From contig JBFFXF010000169.1 in assembly GCA_041569895.1 (NCBI GenBank), positions 1 through 16,012 of the forward strand: a stretch of 16,012 bases of DNA, in the 5' to 3' direction. How positions within the stretch are numbered: the stretch's first letter is position 1; the number at the start of each line of letters is the position of its first letter. Both the position numbers and the translations under genes were made by a program. The notes under the pieces were generated by a model. It did no database searches. It was not told the DNA's origin and worked only from the letters and a program-made list of their open reading frames with translations. Source of the stretch: JBFFXF01 sp041569895. GTDB taxonomy: Bacteria; Planctomycetota; UBA8108; JACQVS01. Shown here piece by piece: positions 1 to 7,537 of this stretch.

Positions 1-868
1 AGATCAGCAGGGGCAGCGTCAGGGTGACGTGGATCAGCAGACCGCCGAAGACCGTCAGCACGTACTTGATCATGTCGATGAAGACGCCGGGGCCGGTCCG
101 CGACACCATCCCCGCGATCAGGGCCGCGATGCCGATCGGGGCGAGGCGGATGATGAAGTGCGTCATCTTCATCATCACCTCGGCGCCGCCCTCGATGAAG
201 CCGACCATGGCTGCGCGCTTCGACTCCTCGATCGCCACCAGGAAGATGCCGAAAAAGAGCGTGAAGACGATCACCCCGATGAGGTCGAAGCTTGCCGCCG
301 CGGCCACGACGTTGCTGGGGATCATCTCGACGATGATGTCCTTGAACGAGTCGGGCACCTCGACCAGGCCCTCGTCGGCCTCGGGGATCGGAATCTGGAG
401 ACCCGCGCCGGGCTGCACGAGGTTGACGAGGAAGAGACCGGTCAGGCACGCGATCGTCGTCGTCAGCACGTAGAGCAACGCGGTCTTGACGCCGATGCGC
501 CCCAGTTGCCGGATGTCGCCGAGCCCGAGCATGCCGCTGACGAGCGAGAAGAAGACCAGCGGGATGACGATCATCTTCAGAAGATTGAGAAAGGCGTCGG
601 CCAGGAACTCGAAGGTCGAGTAGAGGAAGCTCCGCTCCTCCAGCTTCGAGAGCACCGCCTTCTCGAAGCGCGAGGCCTTCTCCATCAGCGCCTTGGCCTG
701 CTCCTGCTTGTTCTTCTGCAGGAACTCCTGACCGAAGAGCTCGACCTTGGCGGCCTCCTCGGACGCCGCGAAGTGGCGGAAGTGGACGAACGTGCCCATC
801 ACCGCCCCGACGAGCATGCCGAGGATGATCCACCAGTGAAGCCGCGACTTCGTTTCTTTCTCGCTCAT
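1..868 (-). CDS. Dicarboxylate/amino acid:cation symporter (DAACS/SDF family), C-terminus cut by window edge
   Basis: Sodium- or proton-coupled inner-membrane carrier for C4-dicarboxylates or acidic amino acids (GltP/DctA type). The ATG is at 866-868 and 289 residues are visible. TM1 is about residues 12-29. TM2 holds the family-typical stretch FLNLLKMIVIPLVFFSLVSG (93-112), followed by a GLGDIRQLGRIG loop and further helices at about 128-150 and 195-213. The C-terminal half, with the substrate-binding HP1, NMDGT and HP2 elements, lies outside the window, so the substrate cannot be judged. Unusual is a charged, helical insertion of roughly 60 residues between TM1 and TM2 (about 30-90), much longer than the short loop in GltPh-like carriers. 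The start is 37 bases downstream of the TPR-YggX gene on the same strand, so the two are probably co-transcribed. The ribosome binding site is weak. Family assignment is firm. Confidence 0.93.
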   Translation of the reverse strand, partial: MSEKETKSRLHWWIILGMLVGAVMGTFVHFRHFAASEEAAKVELFGQEFLQKNKQEQAKALMEKASRFEKAVLSKLEERSFLYSTFEFLADAFLNLLKMIVIPLVFFSLVSGMLGLGDIRQLGRIGVKTALLYVLTTTIACLTGLFLVNLVQPGAGLQIPIPEADEGLVEVPDSFKDIIVEMIPSNVVAAAASFDLIGVIVFTLFFGIFLVAIEESKRAAMVGFIEGGAEVMMKMTHFIIRLAPIGIAALIAGMVSRTGPGVFIDMIKYVLTVFGGLLIHVTLTLPLLI

Positions 869-905
869 GGTGAACGACTCGTCATTCCCGGTGCCCGGCC
901 GCCCT

Positions 906-1529
906 TCACGACAGGCCGAGGAACTCCTTCATGTGGTCGTCGTAGACGCGGGAGCCCTCGTCGGTGGAGAGGTTGAGTCGATACTCGTTGATCACCTTGA
1001 CCGACATCTGCTTCCACTCCTCCCAGCAGGCGGTGCAGATGCGCTCCTGGATCTGCCCGCCGAGGTCGTTCGGGAACGGCTTGCGCTCGAGGCGCGCGTT
1101 GTCGACACCGCATCGGGCGCAGACCCAGTCGCCGGTGGGGGACCCGTCCCCGGACCTCTCCGCCTCCGGCTCGGGGGGCTCGACGCCGAGGCCGGCGAGC
1201 AGCTCGCGCATGCGGTTGCGAGGCTGGAACTCCCCGCCGGCGTGTGCGATCCGCACGCCCTCCTGGAGCAGGGGAACCGCCTCGTCACGGCGGCCGGCCT
1301 GGATGAGCACCTCACCGAGCAACTGGATGCAGGCCGACAGCCGCGGGTTCAGCTCGAGCGCCTTGCGCAGTGCGCGCTCGGCCTCGACGTGCTCGCCGCT
1401 CTGGACGAGGAGCTTGCCGAGGCTGAAATTGGCGAGCTCGTTATCCGGGTCGGCCGCGAGAATGTTTCGAAAGACCTGGATGCGCTGGTCGAGGTCCGCC
1501 ATACGTCGCGAGTAGTCTATTCGGTCCAT
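906..1529 (-). CDS. TPR protein with C-terminal Fe(2+)-trafficking (YggX)-like domain carrying two CxxC pairs
   Basis: A 207-residue, probably cytoplasmic protein. Residues 30-97 hold about two tetratricopeptide repeats (ANFSLGKLLVQSGEHVEAERALRKALELNP and the following unit). A Pro/Glu-rich linker (116-133) leads to a domain at 135-205 that follows E. coli YggX: ERKPFPNDLGGQIQERI, then W..W, then VKVINEYRLNL. YggX helps supply Fe(2+) and protects Fe-S enzymes from oxidation. Here the domain also has C137-x-x-C140 and C165-x-x-C168, which could form a zinc or iron site; E. coli YggX lacks this arrangement. The start is uncertain: the ATG at 1527-1529 overlaps a TATAAT on the minus strand, and a second ATG (1500-1502, residue 10, MADLDQR) may be the true start. 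An upstream extension to 1712 would run through proC and is unlikely. The gene lies upstream of the symporter and divergent from proC. The domain call is made by eye but well supported. Confidence 0.85.
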   Translation of the reverse strand: MDRIDYSRRMADLDQRIQVFRNILAADPDNELANFSLGKLLVQSGEHVEAERALRKALELNPRLSACIQLLGEVLIQAGRRDEAVPLLQEGVRIAHAGGEFQPRNRMRELLAGLGVEPPEPEAERSGDGSPTGDWVCARCGVDNARLERKPFPNDLGGQIQERICTACWEEWKQMSVKVINEYRLNLSTDEGSRVYDDHMKEFLGLS

Positions 1530-1587
1530 TATAATTTCGGAAGACGAATTTGACTTTTCCCCGGCAGCGCCCGATAAGAAGTCAGAC

Positions 1588-2412
1588 ATGATCAACAAGA
1601 ACATGGTCATCCTCGGCGGCGGCAACATGGGCACGTCCCTCCTGAGAGGCGTGCTCAAGGCGAAGCTGACGCCCCCCGAGCGAATCACCGTCGTCGACAT
1701 CCACAAGGGCAAGCTCGACGACCTCGCGAAGAACTACGAGGTCCACGTCGACACCGACCCCACGGCGCACATTCCCGGCGCGGCGGTGATCATCCTGGCG
1801 ATCAAGCCGCAGACGCTGAAGGAGGTGCTCGACGCGGTCAAGGGCGCGGTGCGACCCGACCAGCTGGTCATCTCCGTCGTCGCCGGCGTCGAGAGCACCT
1901 ACATCCGTGACCGTCTCGGCAAGAACAACCCGGTGATCCGGTGTATGCCGAACATCGCCGCCACGGTCGACGCCGCCGCGAGCGCCCTCAGCGGGTGTCC
2001 GCCCGTCACCGACGAGCACTTCGCCCTCGCCGAGGCGATCTTCAGCGCGGTCGGCGTCGTCGTGCGCGTCGACGAGCACCACCTCGACGCGGTCACCGGC
2101 CTCAGCGGCAGCGGCCCGGCCTACATCTACATGGTGATCGAGGCGCTCTGCGACGGCGGCGTCAAGATGGGCCTGCCGCGAGACATCGCGATGAAGCTCG
2201 CGACGCAGACCGTCCTCGGAGCCGCCAAGCTGGTGAGCGAGACCGGGGTCCACCCGGCCACCCTCAAGGACCAGGTGACGACGCCGGGCGGGACGACCAT
2301 CGCCGCCATCCACGAGCTCGAGGAGCGCGGCCTGCGGGCGATGCTGATCAGCGCCGTGGTGACGGCGACCGAGAAGTCCCGCGACCTGAACCGCACCGCG
2401 CGGGAGGAGTGA
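1588..2412 (+). CDS. proC: Pyrroline-5-carboxylate reductase
   Basis: Cytosolic enzyme that reduces 1-pyrroline-5-carboxylate to L-proline with NAD(P)H, the last step of proline synthesis. At 274 residues it has the usual ProC length. The N-terminal Rossmann fold shows GGGNMG (10-15). The CMPN motif that follows the nucleotide domain is near residue 119. The C-terminal helical dimerisation and active-site domain holds SGSGPAYIY (173-181) and TTPGGTT (231-237), both ProC signatures. The start ATG at 1588 is preceded by GATAAGAAG. A TTGACT hexamer (1550-1555) followed 17 bases later by GATAAG could instead be a promoter giving an almost leaderless mRNA; the two readings use the same bases. The gene stands alone: its left neighbour is divergent and its right neighbour convergent. 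Confidence 0.97.
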   Translation: MINKNMVILGGGNMGTSLLRGVLKAKLTPPERITVVDIHKGKLDDLAKNYEVHVDTDPTAHIPGAAVIILAIKPQTLKEVLDAVKGAVRPDQLVISVVAGVESTYIRDRLGKNNPVIRCMPNIAATVDAAASALSGCPPVTDEHFALAEAIFSAVGVVVRVDEHHLDAVTGLSGSGPAYIYMVIEALCDGGVKMGLPRDIAMKLATQTVLGAAKLVSETGVHPATLKDQVTTPGGTTIAAIHELEERGLRAMLISAVVTATEKSRDLNRTAREE

Positions 2413-2414
2413 GG

Positions 2415-2527
2415 GCGCGGTCGACCGGCGACGAGGACGGTCCACGGAGCGTGAGCGCGGCCGACCGGCGACGGGGACGGGAACTTACAGAGCGCGAGCG
2501 CGGCCGAACGCCGACGGGGACGGGAAC
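2415..2527. repeat. Three imperfect direct repeats of about 30 bases
   Basis: Just after the proC stop, a unit of the form GCGCGGCCGACCGGCGACGG followed by GGACGGGAAC occurs at about 2415-2440 (shorter and diverged), 2455-2484 and 2498-2527, with spacing of 40 and 43 bases. No open frame here looks like a real protein. The units lie between the convergent proC and permease genes and may have arisen by slippage or local duplication. Confidence 0.75.
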
Positions 2528-2559
2528 GCAGATTGCGCAGATTGCGCAGATTGCGCAGA
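2528..2559. repeat. 9-base tandem repeat, GCAGATTGC x3 plus partial
   Basis: Three exact copies of GCAGATTGC at 2528-2536, 2537-2545 and 2546-2554, followed by the partial copy GCAGA. It belongs to the composite repeat region between proC and the permease gene. Nothing suggests coding. Confidence 0.85.
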
Positions 2560-2590
2560 ACGAGGAGTCGGGGGGCTCCCAGTCGGTCTC

Positions 2591-2623
2591 TGGTCTCCGT
2601 CCTCTGATCTCTGACCTCTGATC
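2591..2623. repeat. Pyrimidine-rich CTCTGAT/CTCTGAC repeats
   Basis: Imperfect repeats of 7-8 bases (TCTCTGG, TCCTCTGA, TCTCTGA, CCTCTGA) with strong pyrimidine bias on the plus strand. They sit between the 9-base repeat and the TCGGAA array. Function is unknown; a structural or slippage origin is likely. Confidence 0.55.
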
Positions 2624-2659
2624 TCGGAATCGGAATCGGAGTCGGAATCGGTATCGGCC
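2624..2659. repeat. Hexanucleotide array TCGGAA (about 6 units)
   Basis: Units TCGGAA, TCGGAA, TCGGAG, TCGGAA, TCGGTA and TCGGCC stand in exact 6-base register. Copies diverge mostly at the last two positions. The array is intergenic and in the same region as the other short tandem repeats. A second hexamer array of different sequence occurs at 11797-11826. Confidence 0.85.
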
Positions 2660-2684
2660 ATCGGACTCCGCAACCAGAGCCCTC

Positions 2685-2726
2685 GAGGACGAGGACGAGG
2701 ACGAGCAGGAGGACGAGGACGAGACG
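2685..2726. repeat. Hexanucleotide array GAGGAC (7 units)
   Basis: Units GAGGAC x3, GAGCAG, GAGGAC x2 and GAGACG stand in 6-base register and end 13 bases before the stop codon of the minus-strand permease gene (2739-2741). The plus strand is purine-rich. With the preceding arrays this fills the 326-base gap 2413-2738, in which I see no gene, RNA gene or clear terminator. Confidence 0.85.
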
Positions 2727-2738
2727 GAACCCCTCGCC

Positions 2739-5700
2739 TCAGCGGCGAAACTCGAGGTCCAGCTCGCGGACGATCACCCGGTGGCGGAAGTTCCTGTAGA
2801 AGCGTCCGTCCCGCTCCACCGGCTCGTGCGCGTAGCCGCCGCGCCGTCGCAGCCGTCGCGCCTGGTCCTCGGCGATCTCGCGTTCGAAGGCGAGGTCCGC
2901 CGAGCTCAGCCGGAGGGTCCCGGTGCCCTCGGGCTGCACCCAGATGAGCAGCGCGCGCGGCTGAGTGGGGGTCCACGTCAACGCGAAGGTGTTGCCATCG
3001 ACCTGGAGGTGCGAGTGGCGGTCGAAGGTGCGCAGCGCCTCGAAGGGGAGCGTGCCGGAGAACTCCGCGTCGGGGCCGGCGGGGGCGATGCGCGCCATCG
3101 CCGTCTCCGCGCTGGCGACGTTGAAGAGATAGAGCATCACCGACACCTCGAACGGATCGACCTCGAGGTCATCGAGCGAGTAGCTCACCGTCCGGCGCCG
3201 CCGGTCGATCTTCACCGTGCCGCTGGCGGGAGGCGTCGTCCGGGTCGTATCGATCAGGTAGACGGAGCGCCCCGCCCACGGCGGCGTCGGGAGCGAGAGC
3301 TCGTACTCGTCGTCGCCGGCCGGTGTCAGCGGCAAGTCGCTGCCCAGGAAGACCGACGGGTTGTAGCTGCGTTGATACTCGAGCGCGAGCGCCCGTGGAT
3401 CGTCGCCCCGCACATTGATCGCGTGCTGCTGCCGGCCCGACGAGCGCAGCCTCAGGGTGGCGAACGTGGTTGCCTCGTCGACCCCGGGGGCGACGTAGAC
3501 CATCTCGTACAGCTCGCCGAGGCTCGGTCTGGCGTGCAGCATGCGGTTGAGCAGCGGGATGCCGATCAGGAAGAGGAACGGGATCGCCGCGACGACGACC
3601 CACAGCTTCTCGCGCCGCTTGCGCTTCCGGAAGAAGATCATCAGGCCGAGACCGTAGACCAGCGTGTACACGAGGAAGTAGCCGCCGATGGTCAGCATCG
3701 ATGAGACGTCCCAGAGGTAGCCGTCGTACCGCCAGGAGACGCTCGTCACCAGGAACGGGAAGACGCTCAACGGCGTCGCCGCGCTCAGGTTCTGCCAGAA
3801 CTCGACGTCGATCGTCTGGCCGGCGGGGAGATGCGGGTCCTCGAAGTCGAAGCTCAGGTGCGCGACCGAGCCGGGCCCGACGCGGCGGACGTTGAGGAGC
3901 GGCACGGTCGACGTCGCGGTCGGATCGGACATCTCGAGGACGTTGCGCCCGTTCTCGAGCTCCTCGACATGGAAGAGGCTCTCGCCGATGGTCACCTTGC
4001 GCGAGCGACGCCCGGAGAGGATGTCGTTCCACGGGCCGGCTCCCGCCGCGCCGCAGCGGTCGAGCCCGCCGAAGAACACCACCGACCCGCCGAGACGCAC
4101 GTAGTCGTAGAGCGCGTTGCGCTGCCGGGCGCTGAGCGTCGAGAGGTCGATCGGCCCCACGAGGACCGCCGACACGCCGAAGTAGTGGATGGCGTGCTCC
4201 GGGAGCGACCGCGGCCGGCATGCGGCGAGCTGCTTCTCGTGCTCGTTGCCGAGCGCCGCCTCCACCCAGCGCCTCGAGACCTTCTCCTTCTTGCCGACGA
4301 GCACGAAGGAGTGCGGCGCGTACTGCTGCGTGTTGCCACCCCGGAAGCGGTTCTGGTGCGGGCCGATCACCTGCACGACGGAGAAGCCGGATTCCGTCCG
4401 GCGCCCCGCGGACTCGAAGACGACGTTCGCCGCGTTGTAGGCGTTGACGAGTATCCTGTGCTCGACGGGATCCGCCCCGCTCCAGCGCAGCACCCTGGTG
4501 GTGCCGGGTCCGAGCTCGAAGCGCTGCGGCTCCGTCGACCAGGTGGCGAAGTCGATCCAGAAATCGCCCTCGATCGCGTCGGCGCCGTCGTTCCTGATGA
4601 CACACGTGATGAAGTCGCCCGGCTCCGAGAAGGTGATTCCGTCGAATCCCCTGGAGACCTCCTCGACCACCAGGCCGGGGATCGGTGGCGGGCCCTCGGG
4701 ACGTGGCGCTTCTTCCTGCGCGCGCGCCGGAGCGCCGAGGACGACCGCCGACAGGAGCGCCGCGCCGACGGCGGTCGCGCGGGCGGCGCCGCGTCGCGCC
4801 CGCATGCGATCGAGCCGCCCGTGCACGCAGTGACAGAGCCCGAGGAACGACAGGAGCCCCACGGCGAGGATCGAGTGCAGGATCGCAAACCGCGCGAAGC
4901 GGCCCTCCGGGTCCCACGGCAGGTTGTGGATCTCGTCGACGAGGACCACCGGGGCCATCGCCCCGAGCGTCAGGAAGGCCGGCGGCACCAGGTTCTCCAT
5001 CGCGAGCGCCAGGAGCAGCCCCGGGGCGCCGATGAGCACCAGCGTCAGGAGCACCGTCGATATACGCGAGAAGTTCGCGCTGTGGGTCCCGCGCGAGACG
5101 ACGCGGCTGAGCAGGAAGACGTTCAGCGTCAACAGGAGGATGCCGCTGGCGAATCGCGCCCAGCCCGCGCTGTATGCCGCGAAGTTCGCGCCGCCGCTGC
5201 TGCGGGCCAGCGCATACATCCAGAGCTGCACCGCGGCGAGCGAAAGCACCAGCCCGACGAAGGTCGCCAGGAGGCCGACCTCCCTCGGCAGCTTGATCTT
5301 CCAGATGCGCTCGCGCCAGTAGACCCGGTAGCGGGGGTCGCAGACCGAGAGGATCCAGGCGCCAAGCACGAGGCAACAGAGGATGAACGACCCCAGCATG
5401 TGCTCGTCGTTGAAGAACGTCGTCGAGCGAGTGGCCGGCGCGCCCATGTGCACCCTCCCCACGAGCATGCCCCACAGAAAGAAGACCGGCAGCACGGAGA
5501 GCGCCGTGCGGATCGGCAGCTCCAGCCGGCCGAGCCACACCGGCCGGTTCTCGTAGAGGAACGCGAGCTCGACGCGGCGACTGAGGACGCCGCGCATGGC
5601 GCGCAGGAAACGCCGCCTTCGATCGCCCTCGAAGGTCACGGTGCCGAAGGTGTTCAGCCCCGGTCCGAACTGGTGCGCCGGCCCGATCGCCAGCGCGGCG

Positions 5701-6506
5701 AGCGCGGCGAGAAAGATCACGGACCAGGCGAGGTAGGGATAGATCGACAGCGGCACCTGGAGCATGAAGAAGTACGGGCCCTCGTACACCAGCGAGTCCG
5801 TCCTGGCGACGTTCTGGCTCCAGCCGTGGATCTCGAAGGGATCGACCTGGCGATAGAAGAGCCGCAACGGCGTGAGCTCGGCGATGTGATTCGGATACCC
5901 CCAGATCCAGTCGCGTTCCATGATGACGCCGAAGAGCCCGGCGAAGAAAAAGAACCCCATGGTGAGCGGCACCGTCACCCATTCACGCTCGAAGAGCGAC
6001 AGCGCCAGCGTCACCGCGATGATGACATTGGCGTAGAGCACCAGGATCGCGTAGCCGCCGGCGAGCTGCACGAGGTCGAGGCCGCCGAATATCGTCGCGC
6101 ACGCCACGTACGGGAGGGTCGGCAGGAGCAGGACGAGCGTGTACAGCATGCCGATCGCCCAGCTGCCGAAGAAGAACCGCAGGGGCGACGACCCGGTGAC
6201 CACGAGCTGGTCGAGGGCCTTGCCCATCCTCGACCCCTCGATGGTGCCGGAGACCTTCAGCGGCAGCAGCAGCGCCAGCACGAAGTAGAGGATGATGTTC
6301 TGCCAGAAGTAGAGCAGGTCCCCGGCGCGCGACTCGCCGATCTCGCCGGCCTCCATGAAGTACGCGAAGCAGGCGATGTAGGTGATCAGCAGCGCGATGT
6401 TGACGAGGAGAAACGCCCCGCCGAGCTTCGGCCCCGTCATCGACGTCGTCAGCATGCGGGCTGCGAGCGGGTTCTCGAGCACGTGTCGGCGGAGCAGGCT
6501 TACCAT
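2739..6506 (-). CDS. ABC-2 type permease fused to a GATase1-like extracytoplasmic domain (GldF/GldG-like)
   Basis: A 1255-residue inner-membrane protein, probably the membrane partner of the ABC ATPase encoded just upstream. Residues 1-567 are polytopic and look like an ABC-2 permease: a first helix at about 30-52, then LDQLVVTGSSPLRFFFGSW (about 94-112), followed by many helices to about 560. Residues 568-600 read like a signal peptide: M-RARR, a hydrophobic stretch, then APARA-QEE. Next comes a beta-rich extracytoplasmic part. At about 770-815 is a GATase1-like segment (HYFGVSAVLVG, then LYDYVRLGGSVVFFGG) of the kind found in non-catalytic auxiliary proteins. Two helices (about 936-958 and 967-985) and a soluble C-terminal region end the protein. 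The start has GAGGT nine bases upstream and is 52 bases from the ATPase gene. An internal start at M568 (4803-4805) could give a separate 688-residue protein, but its ribosome binding site is poor. The transported substrate is unknown. Confidence 0.85.
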   Translation of the reverse strand: MVSLLRRHVLENPLAARMLTTSMTGPKLGGAFLLVNIALLITYIACFAYFMEAGEIGESRAGDLLYFWQNIILYFVLALLLPLKVSGTIEGSRMGKALDQLVVTGSSPLRFFFGSWAIGMLYTLVLLLPTLPYVACATIFGGLDLVQLAGGYAILVLYANVIIAVTLALSLFEREWVTVPLTMGFFFFAGLFGVIMERDWIWGYPNHIAELTPLRLFYRQVDPFEIHGWSQNVARTDSLVYEGPYFFMLQVPLSIYPYLAWSVIFLAALAALAIGPAHQFGPGLNTFGTVTFEGDRRRRFLRAMRGVLSRRVELAFLYENRPVWLGRLELPIRTALSVLPVFFLWGMLVGRVHMGAPATRSTTFFNDEHMLGSFILCCLVLGAWILSVCDPRYRVYWRERIWKIKLPREVGLLATFVGLVLSLAAVQLWMYALARSSGGANFAAYSAGWARFASGILLLTLNVFLLSRVVSRGTHSANFSRISTVLLTLVLIGAPGLLLALAMENLVPPAFLTLGAMAPVVLVDEIHNLPWDPEGRFARFAILHSILAVGLLSFLGLCHCVHGRLDRMRARRGAARATAVGAALLSAVVLGAPARAQEEAPRPEGPPPIPGLVVEEVSRGFDGITFSEPGDFITCVIRNDGADAIEGDFWIDFATWSTEPQRFELGPGTTRVLRWSGADPVEHRILVNAYNAANVVFESAGRRTESGFSVVQVIGPHQNRFRGGNTQQYAPHSFVLVGKKEKVSRRWVEAALGNEHEKQLAACRPRSLPEHAIHYFGVSAVLVGPIDLSTLSARQRNALYDYVRLGGSVVFFGGLDRCGAAGAGPWNDILSGRRSRKVTIGESLFHVEELENGRNVLEMSDPTATSTVPLLNVRRVGPGSVAHLSFDFEDPHLPAGQTIDVEFWQNLSAATPLSVFPFLVTSVSWRYDGYLWDVSSMLTIGGYFLVYTLVYGLGLMIFFRKRKRREKLWVVVAAIPFLFLIGIPLLNRMLHARPSLGELYEMVYVAPGVDEATTFATLRLRSSGRQQHAINVRGDDPRALALEYQRSYNPSVFLGSDLPLTPAGDDEYELSLPTPPWAGRSVYLIDTTRTTPPASGTVKIDRRRRTVSYSLDDLEVDPFEVSVMLYLFNVASAETAMARIAPAGPDAEFSGTLPFEALRTFDRHSHLQVDGNTFALTWTPTQPRALLIWVQPEGTGTLRLSSADLAFEREIAEDQARRLRRRGGYAHEPVERDGRFYRNFRHRVIVRELDLEFRR

Positions 6507-6558
6507 CGGCGCCCGACCTCGCTTCTCATGCGCATCTCCCCGGCAACCTCCATCGCAA

Positions 6559-7485
6559 TCACGACACGATGCCCCGCGTGCGCTGGAGGAAGAGCGCCTC
6601 CAGGTCCATCTTCTCCTGCTTGAAGAGAAGGATCTCGATCCCCGCCTGGATCAGCGCGTCGAGCAACTGGTTGGTCCCGGCGCCCGAGATCTCCGCGCGG
6701 ATCTCGTTCCCCTCGAGGCCGACACGATCGACGAAGTCGAGGTTCTCCATCAGACCGATGGCGCGATCACGCACCTCGGCCGGCACCTGCAGGAAACACG
6801 CGTGCGATCGGTCGGCCGCCGCGGGCAGGCCGCCGCGGATCGAACCCTGCCAGACGACGCGGCCCTGCTCGATGATGCCGATGTTGCTGCAGATCTCCTC
6901 GAGGTCGGCGAGGATGTGGCTCGAGATGACGATCGTTTTCCCCATCTCGCCGAGCTCGCGGAGCAGCGAGCGTATCTCGATGCGCGCGCGAGGATCGAGC
7001 CCGCTCGCCGGCTCGTCGAGGATGAGGATCTCCGGGTCGTGAAGCAGGGTCTTCGCCAGCGACAGCCGCTGGCGCATGCCGGTCGACAGGGCGCTGGTGA
7101 ATTCGTCACGCAGCGCGCCCAGATCGGTCAGCGCGACGACGTCCTCGATCCGCTCGGTGAGGGACGGGCCGTGGAGGCCGTACGACCGCCCGAAGAACTG
7201 CAGGTACTCCTCGCAGGTCAGTCCGCGGAAGGTCCCGAACTCGTCGGGCATGTACCCGAGCCGGCGGCGGACGGTGCGGACGTGCTCGGTGAGGTCGAGC
7301 CCGTCGACGTGGATCATGCCGAAATCCGGCTTGATCAGCGTCGCGAGCATCTTGAGGGTCGTCGTCTTGCCGGCGCCGTTCGGGCCGATGAGCCCGAAGA
7401 GGCTCCCATGGGGCACCTCGAGGTCGACCGAATCGACGGCCGCCTTGTCGTCGTAATACTTGCTGACTCCCTCGAGGCGGATCAT
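6559..7485 (-). CDS. ABC transporter ATP-binding protein (GldA-like)
   Basis: A 308-residue cytoplasmic ATPase that would drive the ABC-2 permease encoded downstream. Walker A is GPNGAGKT (34-41), the signature is LSTGMRQR (133-140), Walker B is LILDEP (154-159) and the switch histidine is H190 (VISSHIL). About 90 residues after the nucleotide-binding fold form a C-terminal regulatory extension as in GldA/CcmA-like ATPases of drug or polysaccharide exporters. The start is set at ATG 7483-7485 (MIRLEGVSKYY), where homology begins; an in-frame TTG at 7528-7530 would add 15 unconvincing residues. It lies 52 bases after the YfhO-like gene and 52 bases before the permease, all on the minus strand, so the three probably form an operon. 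The family is certain and the substrate is not. Confidence 0.95.
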   Translation of the reverse strand: MIRLEGVSKYYDDKAAVDSVDLEVPHGSLFGLIGPNGAGKTTTLKMLATLIKPDFGMIHVDGLDLTEHVRTVRRRLGYMPDEFGTFRGLTCEEYLQFFGRSYGLHGPSLTERIEDVVALTDLGALRDEFTSALSTGMRQRLSLAKTLLHDPEILILDEPASGLDPRARIEIRSLLRELGEMGKTIVISSHILADLEEICSNIGIIEQGRVVWQGSIRGGLPAAADRSHACFLQVPAEVRDRAIGLMENLDFVDRVGLEGNEIRAEISGAGTNQLLDALIQAGIEILLFKQEKMDLEALFLQRTRGIVS

Positions 7486-7537
7486 GGGTCGCGAAGTACC
7501 GAGACTACCCGGACGTCCGCCGTCGGCCAACCGAATT

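Noticed and set aside
1530..1712. Longer N-terminus for the TPR-YggX protein (open to 1712)
   Set aside because: The extension would lie antisense within proC and has no family-like content.
2528..2726. CRISPR array
   Set aside because: Units are 6-9 bases in direct tandem with no spacers and no cas genes nearby.
3831..6623. 930-codon open frame on the plus strand opposite the fused permease
   Set aside because: The composition is charged and repetitive (Glu, Arg, His) with no domain. The minus strand encodes membrane helices and extracytoplasmic domains in proper order.
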